Positions 22,170 through 33,419 are shown, numbered from the stretch's first letter. The stretch is DNA of 64,000 bases from Mallotus nudiflorus (GCA_947683625.1 CANTUR010000911.1:422001-486000), one strand, 5' to 3'. Notes: a model not told the origin generated them from the sequence alone. Translations and numbers: made by a program.

Positions 22170-22787
<618 letters not shown>

Positions 22788-22975
22788 TAGCGAGCCTAGA
22801 GAAGACAGGTTGCCCTGCTCTGCCATGGTAGGAGAGTCCCTAACCTTATAGCTCCAAAGTGGATGTGAGTATATCCCTGATTAAGCCAAGTTCTCAGAAA
22901 TTCTGGAGGAATTTCTAAGGTTACAAATTGTTTTGTCTGAGAGGCTAATATGTGGTGTTTAACAGAGTTGGCAAC
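22788..22975 (-). pseudogene. Movement-protein fragment (second copy)
   Basis: About 188 bases are highly similar to 32635-32822, both in the same orientation. In the intact-looking copy this segment encodes a stretch with GYTHIHFRAIRLGLSYHGR, typical of the 30K-type movement proteins of Caulimoviridae, which help virus pass between plant cells. Here only the core segment is present and its flank toward higher coordinates differs from the other copy, so this is a rearranged scrap. Confidence 0.75.
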
Positions 22976-23183
22976 TGGATCATTTTCTTAATTAAGTTTC
23001 TGATGTACCAGATCCTTCATGGAGGCAAGTACAGAGCATACTCCTTAATTTAGATAGGTGGAACGATTATAATTCATAATCTGACTACTAGAGAAGAAGA
23101 GAGATTTTTAGAAGGTCATTATTTATTTAGCTTCTGGAAATTTCACAAGAGGGGTTCTGCCTCTAATTAAGACAGAAGGCTCC

Positions 23184-23191
23184 TTATATAG
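23184..23191 (-). promoter_or_regulatory. TATA box of the pararetrovirus promoter
   Basis: The minus strand reads CTCTATATAAGGAGCC, close to the TATATAAGG-type TATA boxes of plant pararetrovirus full-length RNA promoters. The equivalent place in the second copy reads CACTATAAAAGGAGG (37431-37448). Position and conservation between two diverged copies support it. Activity is not shown. Confidence 0.7.
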
Positions 23192-23522
23192 AGAAGGGAC
23201 TAAGATACAAGAAGGCCCTAGACAAATGTGGATAGACATCCACTGATAAAAGACAAATAGAAAAATATGGATAGACGTCCACTGATAAAAGTAAATACAA
23301 AGATTAAGCAGCTTTAAATTACAACCACTTGTGACAAATTGGCTCGTGACTTAGAGATAGATTCTTATCTTCAGTACTGTCTTCATTATTATAAAAGAGA
23401 CTATCTTCATTAGGATCCTGTGAATGTCCTGCTAATGGTATACGGGGGTCCTCTGAATTATTTGATTTGAAAGAGTTTAACCATATCTGTTCTGCATATG
23501 AGCTAGCTTGATAAGGATGTTC

Positions 23523-23527
23523 TGCTG
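23523..23527. repeat. Target-site duplication TGCTG (left)
   Basis: TGCTG precedes the LTR start TGTAATATCC at 23528 and recurs at 26885-26889. Confidence 0.93.
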
Positions 23528-26500
23528 TGTAATATCCTGAGTTTTTAAATAATTTTAAACTGCATCGGGATATGCAATGTTAATAATTTTATTATATTTT
23601 TATGAATATTTAATTAGTTTGTTATTTATTAAAGTCATTTTTAATTATTTTTAATTATTTTAAGTCTTTTATGTAAAATTTTCTCGAGAGTTTTATTTTC
23701 AGGGAAATTAAAACATAAATAAATAAATATTAATTATTTTAAGTGTTTTTGTGAATTTGCATGAGTCCATGCATGATTTTTAAGTGTTGAATAAAATATA
23801 TACATATACATGCATTTAAATTAAATTAGGGTTTATTTTAAATTAAATTAAATTATATTATATAGTTTTAAATAATAATTAAGTGTGTATATATGTATAT
23901 GTGTATATATATATTATTAAATATGTGTGTGGTGAATATTTATTGTGCATATAATATTATATATTAAAATAATATAAAAGATAGATATATATATACATAT
24001 AATATATATACTTAATATAAAGTTTGCCAAATTTACAAGATTGCTATTATCTTCTTCTCCTTCTTCCCGATCGTTTCTTCCCCACCTCTGGCATCTGCAA
24101 CTCCATTCCTTTATCGTCACTGCGCTTTTTGGCGTGCCACCTTCCCTTCCAGCTTGCTCCGCAGCCCCAAGCTTCCATTTCCGGCGTTGTTTGGCCGGAT
24201 TTTCTTCAAGAAGCCAAAAGTGGATGCTAGCTCCGATCACAACCATTCCAGCCACTGTTTTGAGTGCCACCAGTCTCTATCTCTTCCTTGAGCTCCGATG
24301 AGTGCATTTCCAAGCTTTTTTTCACTTAATTTGGTCTAGATTTCCTTAGGTTTTGAATTTTCATTTTCAGCCAACTTGAGTTCTTGAATTTTTTGAGCTA
24401 TGATTTCAATGCCTTCACAAATATTGATCCTAGTAGCTCAATCTACATGCTGTAATTTTTGTGGAATTTTTGGGAATAATTTTGATTTTTGTGAATTTTT
24501 TATTATTTTTTAATATTTTCTAATTTTCATAAATTAATTAATTAAATTATGAAATTGTGATTTATGGTGTTTATAGGTGTTAAAATGAATTTTATAAATT
24601 TATTTGTAATTTTTATAATTTTTATATAATTATTATGAATTTATTTAGTTTATGTGATTTTTGGAAAATTTGGTTAATTATGTGTTTTATTGAAATTAAT
24701 TGGTTAATTTAGTATATTTGTTGATATTATTGAATTATATGTTGAGAAATTAATTTTTGAGTAATTATATTATTTTTAGTGAATTTTTGAATAATTATAG
24801 TGAATTTATATATAGTAGGGGTATTTTGGTAATTTGGCACTAAATTGGCTAAAAATATTATTAAATTGGTTTTAATAGTTATTTGAGGTATAAAAATGAT
24901 TTCTACAAATTATTTATTATTTTTAACTAATTAAAACTATTTTTCGTAAATTATTTTCAAATTATATATAATATACTATTTTTGTAAATAAATGAGTTTT
25001 TATCGATTGTTAATATGTTTTAGGGCTAATTATGTAATTTGGAATTATAAAATGAATTTCGGTTAATATTTATGAATTTATCGAGAATTATCGATTTTTA
25101 ATAATATTTTCTTAAAATTAGGGTTTTTATGTAATTATTGGTAAAATAAGTATTTTTAGCGTTTAAATATCTAATTTGTTATGTTTTGAGTATAAAGGGC
25201 ATTTTTGGTATTTCTGGCATTTTCATGTGATCTGTAATTATCTTGTAAATTGTGAACCTCGATCGATAGAATTGTAGTTTGGAAGTCCAACCGAGAGATT
25301 TTGTGACTGTTTTTATTCGAAATGAGTTTCTTTGCAGGACTGGCTCTACTCTTTGAGTAGAGAGATGCCCATTTTACTAGGGTGGTTCTGCTGGATTTTT
25401 GGTAGAATTCTCATAAAACGTGATATCCGATCGAATTCCTATTCTGATTTTGTGTCCGCTATTCTTAGATCGAGTCTTTAGGAATTTCGATAAACTTATT
25501 CTGATTTCGTATTGTCATTTGTTTGTTTAGTTGTACCAAGACTGAGGCCTAGTGGACCAGGCCCGTCGGACCCGTCTCGAGGAGCGCAATAACTGTGAGT
25601 TGTTATTTTATATATACTTGTATTAGGATTGCATGTTTTAGAAATGTATGATTTATTTTATAAATTATGCATAAATGGTTTAATTATTGCTTAGGTTTGT
25701 TTTTGGTATATTTTGGTAGATCCTTGGTATATTTTAAACTATATGCATGTTTAATTATGAATTTATACTTAAAATGTTTTTAAGTATATTTATAGTTTAT
25801 TTTATAATTGAATTTATTCGACGTATATATATTCGAAATATACTTGATTTATTTTTAGTATATTTCTAGTATATATATGGTTTATGTTGCTATTTTATAT
25901 CATTTATTTTATGAATGTATGTTTTATATTTAAATGAAGGATATCAATAGAACATGCTACCTAGTGGGCAGCACTAGGACTGAGTACGTACCAGTACGAC
26001 GATAGAATTTATGTTATATTACTAACCTATTTGTGGATATTGATGGAATTGATTTTTATGATGTGAGATTTGATTTGAGAGTGTGATTGCTGGAGCTCGG
26101 TTGATCAAGTGTCTCGGGGCCAATGACACTGACAGTCAGACTGCTAGAGCTTGGTTGACTTAGTGTCTCGAGGCCAGTCTACTGTCCAAATGGAACAAGT
26201 GAATTTATTTGAAATAAGTGAGCCTGTATGGCTAGAGTGTTGTTTAACACTATTTGAGGTTGCGATTATCTAGGGTTCTATTTGATCCTTCATAATCGGA
26301 TATTATTTTCAGTATTTATATAAAATGATTTTGCTACATCTGTGTGATCTTGCCTGTATATATATTTATTATATATACTATTGAATGTGTGCATTTATCA
26401 TTTAGCTATGCATGCATATATATTATAACAATTCACTCAGTGAGGTCTGACTCCTCTCCGTTGACTAATTTTTAGGGGAGTCTTCGTCTTCAGACCTCAG

Positions 26501-26884
26501 TAGCAGACCCATATGCTAGATTTCTTCTGCCTCGGCTTTACTATGTAATATGCTCACTTGACTTTATTTTATAATCTAGACACTGTAGTAGTTGTAGTTA
26601 GTTGTGAGATTTATGTATTATGTTTGTATGAGACATTTATTTTTAAGATTTGAATTGAGATTTATATTAAAAGATTATTTATATATAAGATGAGTTTGTT
26701 TATTTAAATCTATTGGCAAATTATTGTTTTATTTTATTTATGAGTTTTATTTCTGCTGCGAGATATTATATTTATTTTTATTATTATTGCATTTTTTATT
26801 TTATTTTAAGGCTTGCTACAGGTTCCGGATTCAAAAAAATTCCCGTTCCCTAGCATCGGTCATGCCCCTGTTTTGGGTCGTACA
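23528..26884 (+). mobile_element. Solo chromovirus LTR inserted in the pararetrovirus
   Basis: It starts TGTAATATCCTGAG and ends GGGTCGTACA, the family ends in plus orientation with one base lost near the right end. It is flanked by TGCTG on both sides and contains no internal region. The whole LTR is present and collinear with the complete element: AT-rich start, GC-richer block (24040-24300), hairpin at 25344-25362, hairpin at 25960-25978, and the CCGAGACACT-type motifs (26080-26190). A solo LTR with its duplication is the usual product of LTR-LTR recombination. Many C-to-T type changes relative to the complete element show it is older. Confidence 0.93.
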
Positions 26885-26889
26885 TGCTG
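26885..26889. repeat. Target-site duplication TGCTG (right)
   Basis: It matches 23523-23527 exactly and directly follows the LTR terminus. Confidence 0.93.
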
Positions 26890-26899
26890 ATGAGTTGGC

Positions 26900-27259
26900 T
26901 TAAGAAGGATCATCTATTTGCATGCGAGATGGAATAGATGTAGTCCTTTGTGTCTTTTCCCAATACTCTTTGTCTGCCAACATCTGTTTCCCATAATCAA
27001 AGGGAAATATTTCCCATAGGGCATCTTCAGATATCTTTGGCCATATCTCTTTTGGGATAATACCATTTTTCTCGAACATGTGTCTCTGAAACTCTCTCCA
27101 TGGTGAAGAATCTACGGTATCTATGGTAATATAGTGTATCATTGAGTGTCTATAGGTCCCATAGATATTAAAGCATGGTACATAAGTGAAAACACCTTTA
27201 GCTTTGAAGAAAGTTCTTTTGAGGGTGATGACAGTATGACATTTGAGAGGAGGTGCCAC
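26900..27259 (-). pseudogene. Pararetrovirus C-terminal block downstream of RNase H
   Basis: An open stretch of 119 codons lies downstream of the RNase H remnant on the viral strand. It contains FFKAKGVFTYVPCF and SPWREFQRHMFEKNGIIPKE, with no motif I can assign. A clearly related, more decayed stretch lies at about 37880-38190 in the second viral copy, so it belongs to the virus. Its role is unknown; it could be the tail of the polyprotein or a separate late ORF. The 450 bases between it and the RNase H piece are non-coding as they stand. Confidence 0.65.
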
Positions 27260-27715
27260 CTGTTAAGTATAAGCCTCATTTGTCAAATAGGATTTCATCT
27301 TGACAAATTCTGAAACCATTTGAGAAAAATTAACAAATGTGGATTCAGACTTTCATTCTTCTCAAGCAGACTGATATACCTTACTAGCTTTAATGGTTGA
27401 AGGTCGAATGAAATCCAGTATAAATGACGAAGATTCCAAAATAGGATTAACAATTCAGGAGCCAATAAAACTAGTTTTTAGGACTTTGGTTTAAGAAGCT
27501 AAAAATACAGGTAAAAGGATAAATAGGATGAAATCCTAATTTGTAAAAGAAATCTATCCTATAATTTCTGATTAGTCTGGATTGAAGATAAAAAATTTGG
27601 GTTTTTGGTTAATGGTGGTCCTGGAAATGTGTGATGGTAAGGACGGAGGAATTCCTTTTCCAAGAAAATTGGCATTAATGGTCTAATACATGTATATCAA
27701 AGGAAGGACTTTTAA

Positions 27716-28500
27716 CTAAAAGGGTTTTTCATATGAGATAGGTGGTCTGCTTAAAAGATCTAGCAGTAGGTTGTCTTCTCCTTTGATGTGTTCTACTTTA
27801 AAGTCGTACTTACTGAACCATTCTTTCATTCTGAGAAGTTGAGGATGAGGCAGAGTCTTTCCTTTGAATTCAAGCATTTTTGGAAATGATGAGCAGTTCA
27901 TCACAACTTTGAAATGATGACCAATCAGATGGAATTCAAACTTTTTTATGCCATATTTAACTACTAAGACTTCTTTGAAGGTTGAGTGATAATGGCATTC
28001 TCCATCTGTGAACTTTCCACTAGCATGTGCACAAATCTGCCTTTTCTTATTGTCATCTTCTTCTAAAAGAATAACTCCCCAAAATTGATCACTTGCATCT
28101 GTTTGAAGGATTCTTTTTCCTATGGAGGGAATTTGGAAATCAGGAAGATTTTTTGTGCAAATTCTGAGTTTTCAAGAGCTTTTGTTTGTTCTGAGGACCA
28201 TGGTGGAGGATTCTTTTTTAGAAGAGCTCTGAGAGGAGCTGTCTTCCTTGTCAAGTGAGGAAAAAAATCTCTGAGATAATTGACAATGCCAAGAACTTGT
28301 CTGATTTGTTTGACAGAAAGATTTTCTTCTATAATTTATCCAGTTTTGTTGCAACATGAGGACCTGGAAGATAATTTCCTTCTTTGAACCTCATTCTAAG
28401 AAAATATATTTCTATTTGGCCAATGATCATTTTAGTGGGTGAAAGCATAACACCATAATGTCGTACACGATTAGCAAACTATTGAAGCAATTTCTTATGA
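27716..28500 (-). pseudogene. Pararetrovirus RNase H domain (broken)
   Basis: The C-terminal part (27716-27904) is open and ends with HIKGEDNLLLDLLSRP, the usual closing motif of retroelement RNase H. Upstream, the segment at 27922-28010 encodes FTDGECHYHSTFKE. The stretch between there and the RT at 28503 keeps recognisable pieces in shifting frames with stops. The enzyme would remove RNA from RNA:DNA hybrids during reverse transcription. A scrap of the same domain lies inverted at 33314-33409. Confidence 0.8.
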
Positions 28501-28502
28501 GC

Positions 28503-29258
28503 TTATATATCTGCAGAAAATAAAAGAATATCATCAATATAAATAAGAGCGGTGGAGAGGATGGGCTTAAAGATCTTGATCATAGCCCATTGGAACAGTG
28601 ATGGGGCTACTTTGAGTCCAAAAGGTAGGACATTCCATTGGTAGAGTCTGTTTGGAATGCAAAAGCCTGTTTTGTATTTGTCTTCCTCTTTGATTCCAAG
28701 TTGCCATAATCCAGCCTTCAAATCAAATTTTGAATAGATTTTTTCTCCTGCCAAAAATGTAAATAATGAGGAAATCTTTGGTAGAGGGAATTTGTCATCT
28801 CTGAGGAAGAAGTTCAAAGGCTGATAATCAATCACTAATCTCTTCTTTCCACGGACTTGTTCTAATCTCTTATTTACATAAAAACCTTGATATGCCCATT
28901 TTGATTTTGTGAGAACAATTAGACCTTGAGCTTCTAATTGGTTGCATTCTTCAATTGCTAATTTAAGATAAGAATGAGTCATTCCTGGATGAGTTGCCTT
29001 TGTTGGGTTGACATCTTCATTTTGTTTGAAAGGTAAGGACATAAAGAACTCCTTATTTTTCCACAGTGGTGATGAGCATTTCTTAAAAAACTCTATATGA
29101 GATTGAGCACTGTGTTCTTTCAATAAAAACTCATGAATAGTTTGAAGGTTTAGTTGAGAAACGGTTTGGCCAATAAAAAGGATGGATGGAATATTGGTGT
29201 ATGGTTGAAAGTATTTCTTGAACTTAAGTCCATTGGGAAGAATTCTCAAATCTTTCAT
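28503..29258 (-). pseudogene. Pararetrovirus RT domain
   Basis: This 251-codon stretch contains the RT fingers and palm. VIDYQPLNFF lies near residue 142, FDLKAGLWQL near 183, and LPFGLKVAPSLFQ near 211. The catalytic YIDDILLF lies near 240. This is an intact-looking palm of caulimovirid type, with no gypsy-type integrase following. The frame stops right after the catalytic block and the thumb/RNase H region continues in other frames, so no active enzyme is predicted. It lies directly after the protease stretch 29262-30074, separated by a single stop. Confidence 0.88.
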
Positions 29259-29261
29259 CTT

Positions 29262-30074
29262 CTAATAGATATCAAAGCTAATGACAATGTCTTTTCCAGG
29301 TAAAGAAGATCCAAGAACATATGTCCAGGTGTAACAGTTTGGAAAGAATTGAATCTTTATTGGGTGTCTAGTTTTAAGGCTAGTTTCAAGTAATTCTCTA
29401 TTGGCTATAGAAAAATATTCAGAATGATGTTTCCAATATTCTTCAGTCAAGGCTTTTAGGTTGAGAATGGTAGTTTTGGCTCCGGTGTCGATCAAGACTA
29501 CAAGTTTTATGGGTTTGGAATAATTGGTTGGATAAATTTGAATAAGAAACAAAGGTATTGGATGTTTTTCATAAGTTAGGGCTATCATGTCTCTATTTTC
29601 ATCACCAATCAAGAACTGGTCATTCCAGGACTCTATTTCAGAGCTAGAAATTTCTGAGTTTGTTTCTTGGCCCACAGTAAAAATACATTTCGGTGAAGCT
29701 TCTTCTTCTTCTAAAAAGAGAGACTCAAGATCAACATCATTCAGGTATACTTTAGTGATTTGCTGAATTTGTTGAATCATCTGCTTAGTCTTTTTTGTTT
29801 TTGAAGGGCAATTTTTTGCAAAATGACCTTTTTTTTTTCCACAGATGTAGCATCTATCAATTTTCTTTTCGCCATGGAACTTTTTCTTCTTGTAATACTT
29901 CCACTTCTTAAACTTAGGTCTTTTTCCTTTCTTCTTCAGTTTGAAGAAGTGTTTCTTCTTCTTTGGAGGACAAACACTAACATCAGCATCTTTACATTTA
30001 ATCTGCAAATCAGTCCTATCACATGAAAGTTTTCCCAAATGATTCTTCTTACTGCTGAGATACAATTTAATCAT
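29262..30074 (-). pseudogene. Pararetrovirus coat-protein tail (zinc finger) and aspartic protease
   Basis: The 270-codon stretch opens with a very lysine-rich region. It then carries a CCHC zinc finger CYICGKKKGHFAKNC (about residues 76-90), the RNA-binding hallmark of caulimovirid coat proteins. An acidic linker follows, then an aspartic protease with LIDTGAKTTIL near residue 193. The protease would cut the polyprotein. It lies between the coat core (30093-30611) and the RT (28503-29258), all on one strand and almost touching, as expected for one polyprotein now cut by stops. Confidence 0.87.
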
Positions 30075-30092
30075 CTTCCTTTGGTCACATAA

Positions 30093-30611
30093 CTAGGTAT
30101 GAGCCTGAATCATGATCTGATATAAATGTCCTATTGGCACATCTCCAACTTTGTGATTTGATTGTTGAAGAATCAAAAACATTCGAGAGGCAAGGATCTC
30201 AGGAATAGAAGCCATAAAGGCTTGCTTTAAATCAGGATTAGTAGTGCCCCCTAATAGATAAAATCTAGTAGACATATTTTGAAAATGTCTTTCTATATCC
30301 TTTCTCTGTAGTGAACAACATTTCATCTGGTAATACTCCTTTCGTGCAACTTCAAGATCATCATCCCATTTTCCTAAGAACTCATAATGCAAGAGTCCTA
30401 GAAAATCTTCTGGTGAAGTGGTATCCATCAACTGGGTCCTAGCATAACCATTCAGAGAGGCATACCAGTTTGCCAGCTTTCCCACCATTTTTGTAAGAAA
30501 TGTTCCAATAACAACCTTGAACTCTGCTCCAGGAATAAGCATTTGTCCAACTATCCATGCTCTAAACTCTAGAAATCTATTCTTGTATTGTGAAGGAGGA
30601 ACATCATCCAA
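30093..30611 (-). pseudogene. Pararetrovirus coat-protein core
   Basis: This 172-codon stretch has the Gag/coat-like helical core with WIVGQMLIPGAEF, KLANWYASLNGY and YYQMKCCSLQRKD. This kind of block precedes the zinc finger in caulimovirid capsid proteins. It directly precedes the zinc-finger stretch, being separated by a stop near 30090. It would form the particle shell. Confidence 0.75.
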
Positions 30612-30689
30612 GGTAAAGTAATTTCTAGTATTTTTTTAAAAATTTATCTGTGGATCTGGCTGTGGTGTTCTAGGCTATTCAAATTCTTC

Positions 30690-30899
30690 TTATGGATCAT
30701 CAACTTCTTCAACCTGAGGCCCTCTAGAAGATGTAGCATCATCATCCATCAATTGGTAAGGTATTTCATAATCTGAATCAGAGTCACTTTCTAAGGATTC
30801 AGAGGATGAACTTTCCTTAGAAATAGATCCAATTGAAAAGCTGGGCATGGTATTTTCAGTACACTTTTCCAAAAAAGAAAAGATGGGATTCATCATCAT
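30690..30899 (-). pseudogene. Acidic N-terminal part of the pararetrovirus coat protein
   Basis: A 69-codon stretch rich in Ser, Glu and Asp (SSSESLESDSDSDYE). Acidic lead segments of this kind are known at the N-terminus of caulimovirid coat proteins. It is about 80 bases upstream of the coat core in another frame. The assignment is by position and composition. Confidence 0.5.
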
Positions 30900-31318
30900 T
30901 TGAGGGCGTTTTGACTCTTCTGAGGATAAGGTTGGTGAGGCATTTTTAGGTGCTGATTCAGAGGGTGGTTTTTTAGGTTTTTCAGTTTAAGAGAAATGGA
31001 CTATTTTTCCTTTTTTTTGTTATTGTTTCATCAAAGGACTGTGTTTGAGAGGGGGTTTTTGGTGAGGATTTAAATCTTTAAAAATTTGGAGGAATATTCA
31101 AGGGAGCTGTTGGTGCAGGAAATAAAGGTTGAGTGGAAGAGGCTATGTATGACAAACTAGGAATTGAATAAGGGCTGTATAGAAGACTTAAAGGATCTGG
31201 AGAGAAATATTTTAAAGAAGTTTATGAGGGTAAATCTTCTTTCTTCTTTTTAAGATCTCTTTCAAGTTGGTCAACCTGGGCTTTTAAGTTTAAAATTTTT
31301 GTTTCTTTCATTTGAATG

Positions 31319-31615
31319 TTATTCAATGTGCCTTTTGTTGCTGATAATTCTCATAAGTTTTTGGTACTTCATTTCTATTTGCCTTTGTAGTTCTACATGA
31401 ACTGCTTCCATTCGTTTCTCAAAGGCCTGGAACTTTTTATTTGCCAAATTTATATGTTCAGCAACTCCATCAATCTTTTCTTCAATAAGCTTCAGTTTTT
31501 GATTTTGAGCACAAGCATTCTGAGTCTGCCAGTTGACTACTGCTTTGGCAGGAGTTGTTTGTCTAGGCCTGCCATTTGCATTAACAATGTTTGACTCCAG
31601 GATAAAAGGCTGCAT
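31319..31615 (-). pseudogene. Pararetrovirus coiled-coil segment between movement and coat regions
   Basis: A 98-codon stretch with heptad-like Leu/Ile/Met spacing (IEEKIDGVAEHINLANKKFQ), likely a coiled coil. It lies on the viral strand between the 31736-32326 stretch and the coat region. Function is unknown; coiled-coil accessory proteins occur in several caulimovirids. The 420 bases between it and 30899 show only short, interrupted viral-strand frames. Confidence 0.5.
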
Positions 31616-31735
31616 GGTAATTTGGTTTTTTATTTTTTTTGGTTAAAGGAGGAAAGTCTATGGGTTAGAACATACAGATTTAGGGTAAAGACTTTGGCTT
31701 TTGAATCTCGGCTGAATTTTCTTTTCTTACCCATT

Positions 31736-32326
31736 TCAAAGCTTGATTGTAACATAGGAGAGGAGTTGACTTAGGTTTCGGTTGGGAAGGAGGTGTTTGA
31801 GGTTTGCAAGGTTCATGTGGAGTATTTTGAATAACTGGTGGTTTGTACCAAGCAAGAGGAGAATATGATACAAGATAATCATATTTTCCTGAAGGTTGCA
31901 GATGCTAGAATCTCCATCTTCATATCTCCTTCTGAATTCCTTTTCACTATATATTCTTGGAGATTTATTTTTCTTCTTATCATCATCAAAGTAGGATTCA
32001 GCATAACAATCATCACAATCACAATAATCAAAATAACAGTGACCATCAGACTTAGAAGCATAAACTGGTCTTCCAGAATTATCAAAAGAGGCTATAGGAA
32101 TGTTTTCTTCTAGATCCCAAAGGTTGATCATGAACTGTGTATTAAAAACTGTAGGAGTCTCTTGTTTTCGCTTAAAGTTCGTATCCACTGATCCATTAGA
32201 TCTTTTGATATGTATTGGGTCTGTAACTTGAATTGGCTCTACTGTCTCATGCAACTTCTCATAATTGGTGATCCATTTTTCTGGGACTAATTTTAACAAA
32301 TCATTCCTAGAAAGTTGTGGGTACAT
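31736..32326 (-). pseudogene. Pararetrovirus ORF downstream of the movement protein
   Basis: A 196-codon stretch starting MYPQLSRNDLLKLVPEKW. It has a Cys/Asp-rich patch (YFDYCDCDDCYAE) around residues 98-110 and then loses its frame near 31890. I do not recognise the domain. It could be the start of the polyprotein after the movement protein. The Cys-rich patch is followed by FDDDKKKNKSPRIYSEKEF. It sits on the viral strand in line with the other viral stretches. Confidence 0.55.
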
Positions 32327-32339
32327 GTGGGAGTATTAT

Positions 32340-33180
32340 GAGAATATGCTTTTATGAACAAAGCATCATTTTGGACACAGGGTAGTGATAGGTTGATAGC
32401 ATGATTTTGGAGACGGTAGACAATTTAGTAGTGAAGGGTGGCTACTTAGGCTGTAGAAATTTATTCAGCACTAAGGATCTTGAGTCAAACTTATAAAGCT
32501 GTCAAGGCATGAGGATCAGAAAGGGCAAGATTATAATTTGGGAAAAATGTAAAGAATATTGAGCCAGCATTTAAGGATGTCTCTATAGTCCCAGTTACAG
32601 CATGATGATACTGCTTATATCTAGAATCCAAAAGAGCGATCCTAGAGAAGACAAGTTGCCCTGCTCTGCCATGGTAGGAGAGTCCTAACCTTATAGCCCT
32701 AAAGTGGATGTGAGTATATCCCTGGTTAAGCCAAGTTCTTAAAAATTCTAGAGGAATTTCTAAGGTTACAAACTGTTCTGTCTGAGAGGCTAGTATGTGG
32801 TGTTGATCAAAGCTGGAGGCTTGAACATATTCTTTTATAGAAGAAGTGGGTCGGTTTACAAGAGCTTTGAAGGATTATTTCCAGTTTATTTTAGATTTTG
32901 AAAGGCATCATAAGGGTTTAATAAGGGAAACTTTGATTCTTCAATCTTTTGATCTTCAGGAAGGTAGGTAAACTCATATAAGTAATCGGTCTTTTTTTGG
33001 GTGGTTTGGTTGATAGGAGGTGATAAGGTAACAACAACAGACTTAGTTGGCACATACTTATAATCACATATTACAGAGGGAGTGGAAAAGGGAACATAAG
33101 AGATTTTTTGGTTCAGTCATATTTAAGAATTCCTTCTCCTTTAGTCTTCATATGTATTATAATAATTCCACCTTATGCAA
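32340..33180 (-). pseudogene. Pararetrovirus movement protein (broken)
   Basis: The minus-strand translation of 32465-32822 shows a long open core with LEIPLEFLRTWL, GYTHIHFRAIRLGL and RIALLDSRYKQY, the conserved centre of caulimovirid 30K movement proteins. Upstream (32830-33000) a stretch with YEFTYLPEDQKIEE is followed by several stops. Downstream a stop follows at about 32492. The protein would form or line tubules through plasmodesmata. It is the first coding region after the primer site, as in petuvirus-like genomes. Confidence 0.8.
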
Positions 33181-33187
33181 AAAATAA

Positions 33188-33200
33188 GGCTCTGATATCA
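33188..33200 (-). other. tRNA-Met-like primer-binding site of the pararetrovirus
   Basis: The plus strand reads GGCTCTGATATCA; the complement TGATATCAGAGCC differs from the standard TGGTATCAGAGCC at one base. In caulimovirids this site defines position 1 of the genome, upstream of the first ORF, which fits the location before the movement-protein remnant. Confidence 0.7.
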
Positions 33201-33204
33201 ATTT

Positions 33205-33415
33205 TCCAGAGCTCCATTAAAATTTTATTTCATGGCTATACATATTATATCATGAACTAGCCAAAGCTGTACTTATAGCATCACACAACCAATTTCCAGC
33301 CAGACAGCCTGAGTTCACAGATGGAGAATGCCATTATCACTCAACCTTCAAAGAAATCTTAACAGTTAAATATGGCATAAAAAAGTTCGAATTCCATCTA
33401 ATTACGAGGGATTGC
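33205..33415 (+). pseudogene. Inverted pararetrovirus RNase H scrap
   Basis: The segment 33314-33409 is the reverse complement of 27920-28012 with only a handful of mismatches. It encodes FTDGECHYHSTFKEI on the plus strand, opposite to the main viral body. The preceding 100 bases (33205-33313) are not matched elsewhere that I could see. The abrupt change of strand beside the primer site marks a rearrangement junction. Confidence 0.8.
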
Positions 33416-33419
33416 TACA

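Larger units (their letters stand above)
22788..23527 (-). mobile_element. Endogenous pararetrovirus: promoter/leader block joined to a movement-protein scrap
   Basis: On the minus strand it runs from just downstream of the viral coding region through a promoter-like stretch to a leader. It then runs into a 188 bp copy (22788-22975) of the movement-protein segment at 32635-32822. The promoter/leader part (about 23000-23230) has a counterpart at 37195-37460 in the second viral copy. It is separated from the rest of the virus by the solo LTR 23528-26884. Confidence 0.8.
26885..33204 (-). mobile_element. Endogenous pararetrovirus (Caulimoviridae-like), main body
   Basis: Reading on the minus strand from about 33200: a tRNA-Met-like primer site, movement protein, a region with a coiled coil, coat protein with an acidic lead and zinc finger, aspartic protease, RT, RNase H, and a conserved C-terminal block. 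There is no integrase and no LTR, which separates it from the gypsy elements. The order movement protein, coat, protease, RT, RNase H is that of petuvirus- and florendovirus-like plant pararetroviruses, but the genus is not settled here. All frames carry stops or shifts, so this is a dead genomic copy. Confidence 0.88.

Noticed and set aside
22993..23030. Second tRNA primer site on the minus strand (GGTACATCAGAAAC)
   Set aside because: It has a two-base insertion relative to the standard site, and the matching place in the second viral copy reads GCACATTAGAAAT, so similarity is weak.
23917..24301. Frames of 68-117 codons on both strands
   Set aside because: They fall in the GC-richer block of a solo LTR and are not kept in the other LTR copies.
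29823..32113. Plus-strand frames inside the virus (29823, 31397, 31838)
   Set aside because: They are antisense shadows of viral-strand coding regions.
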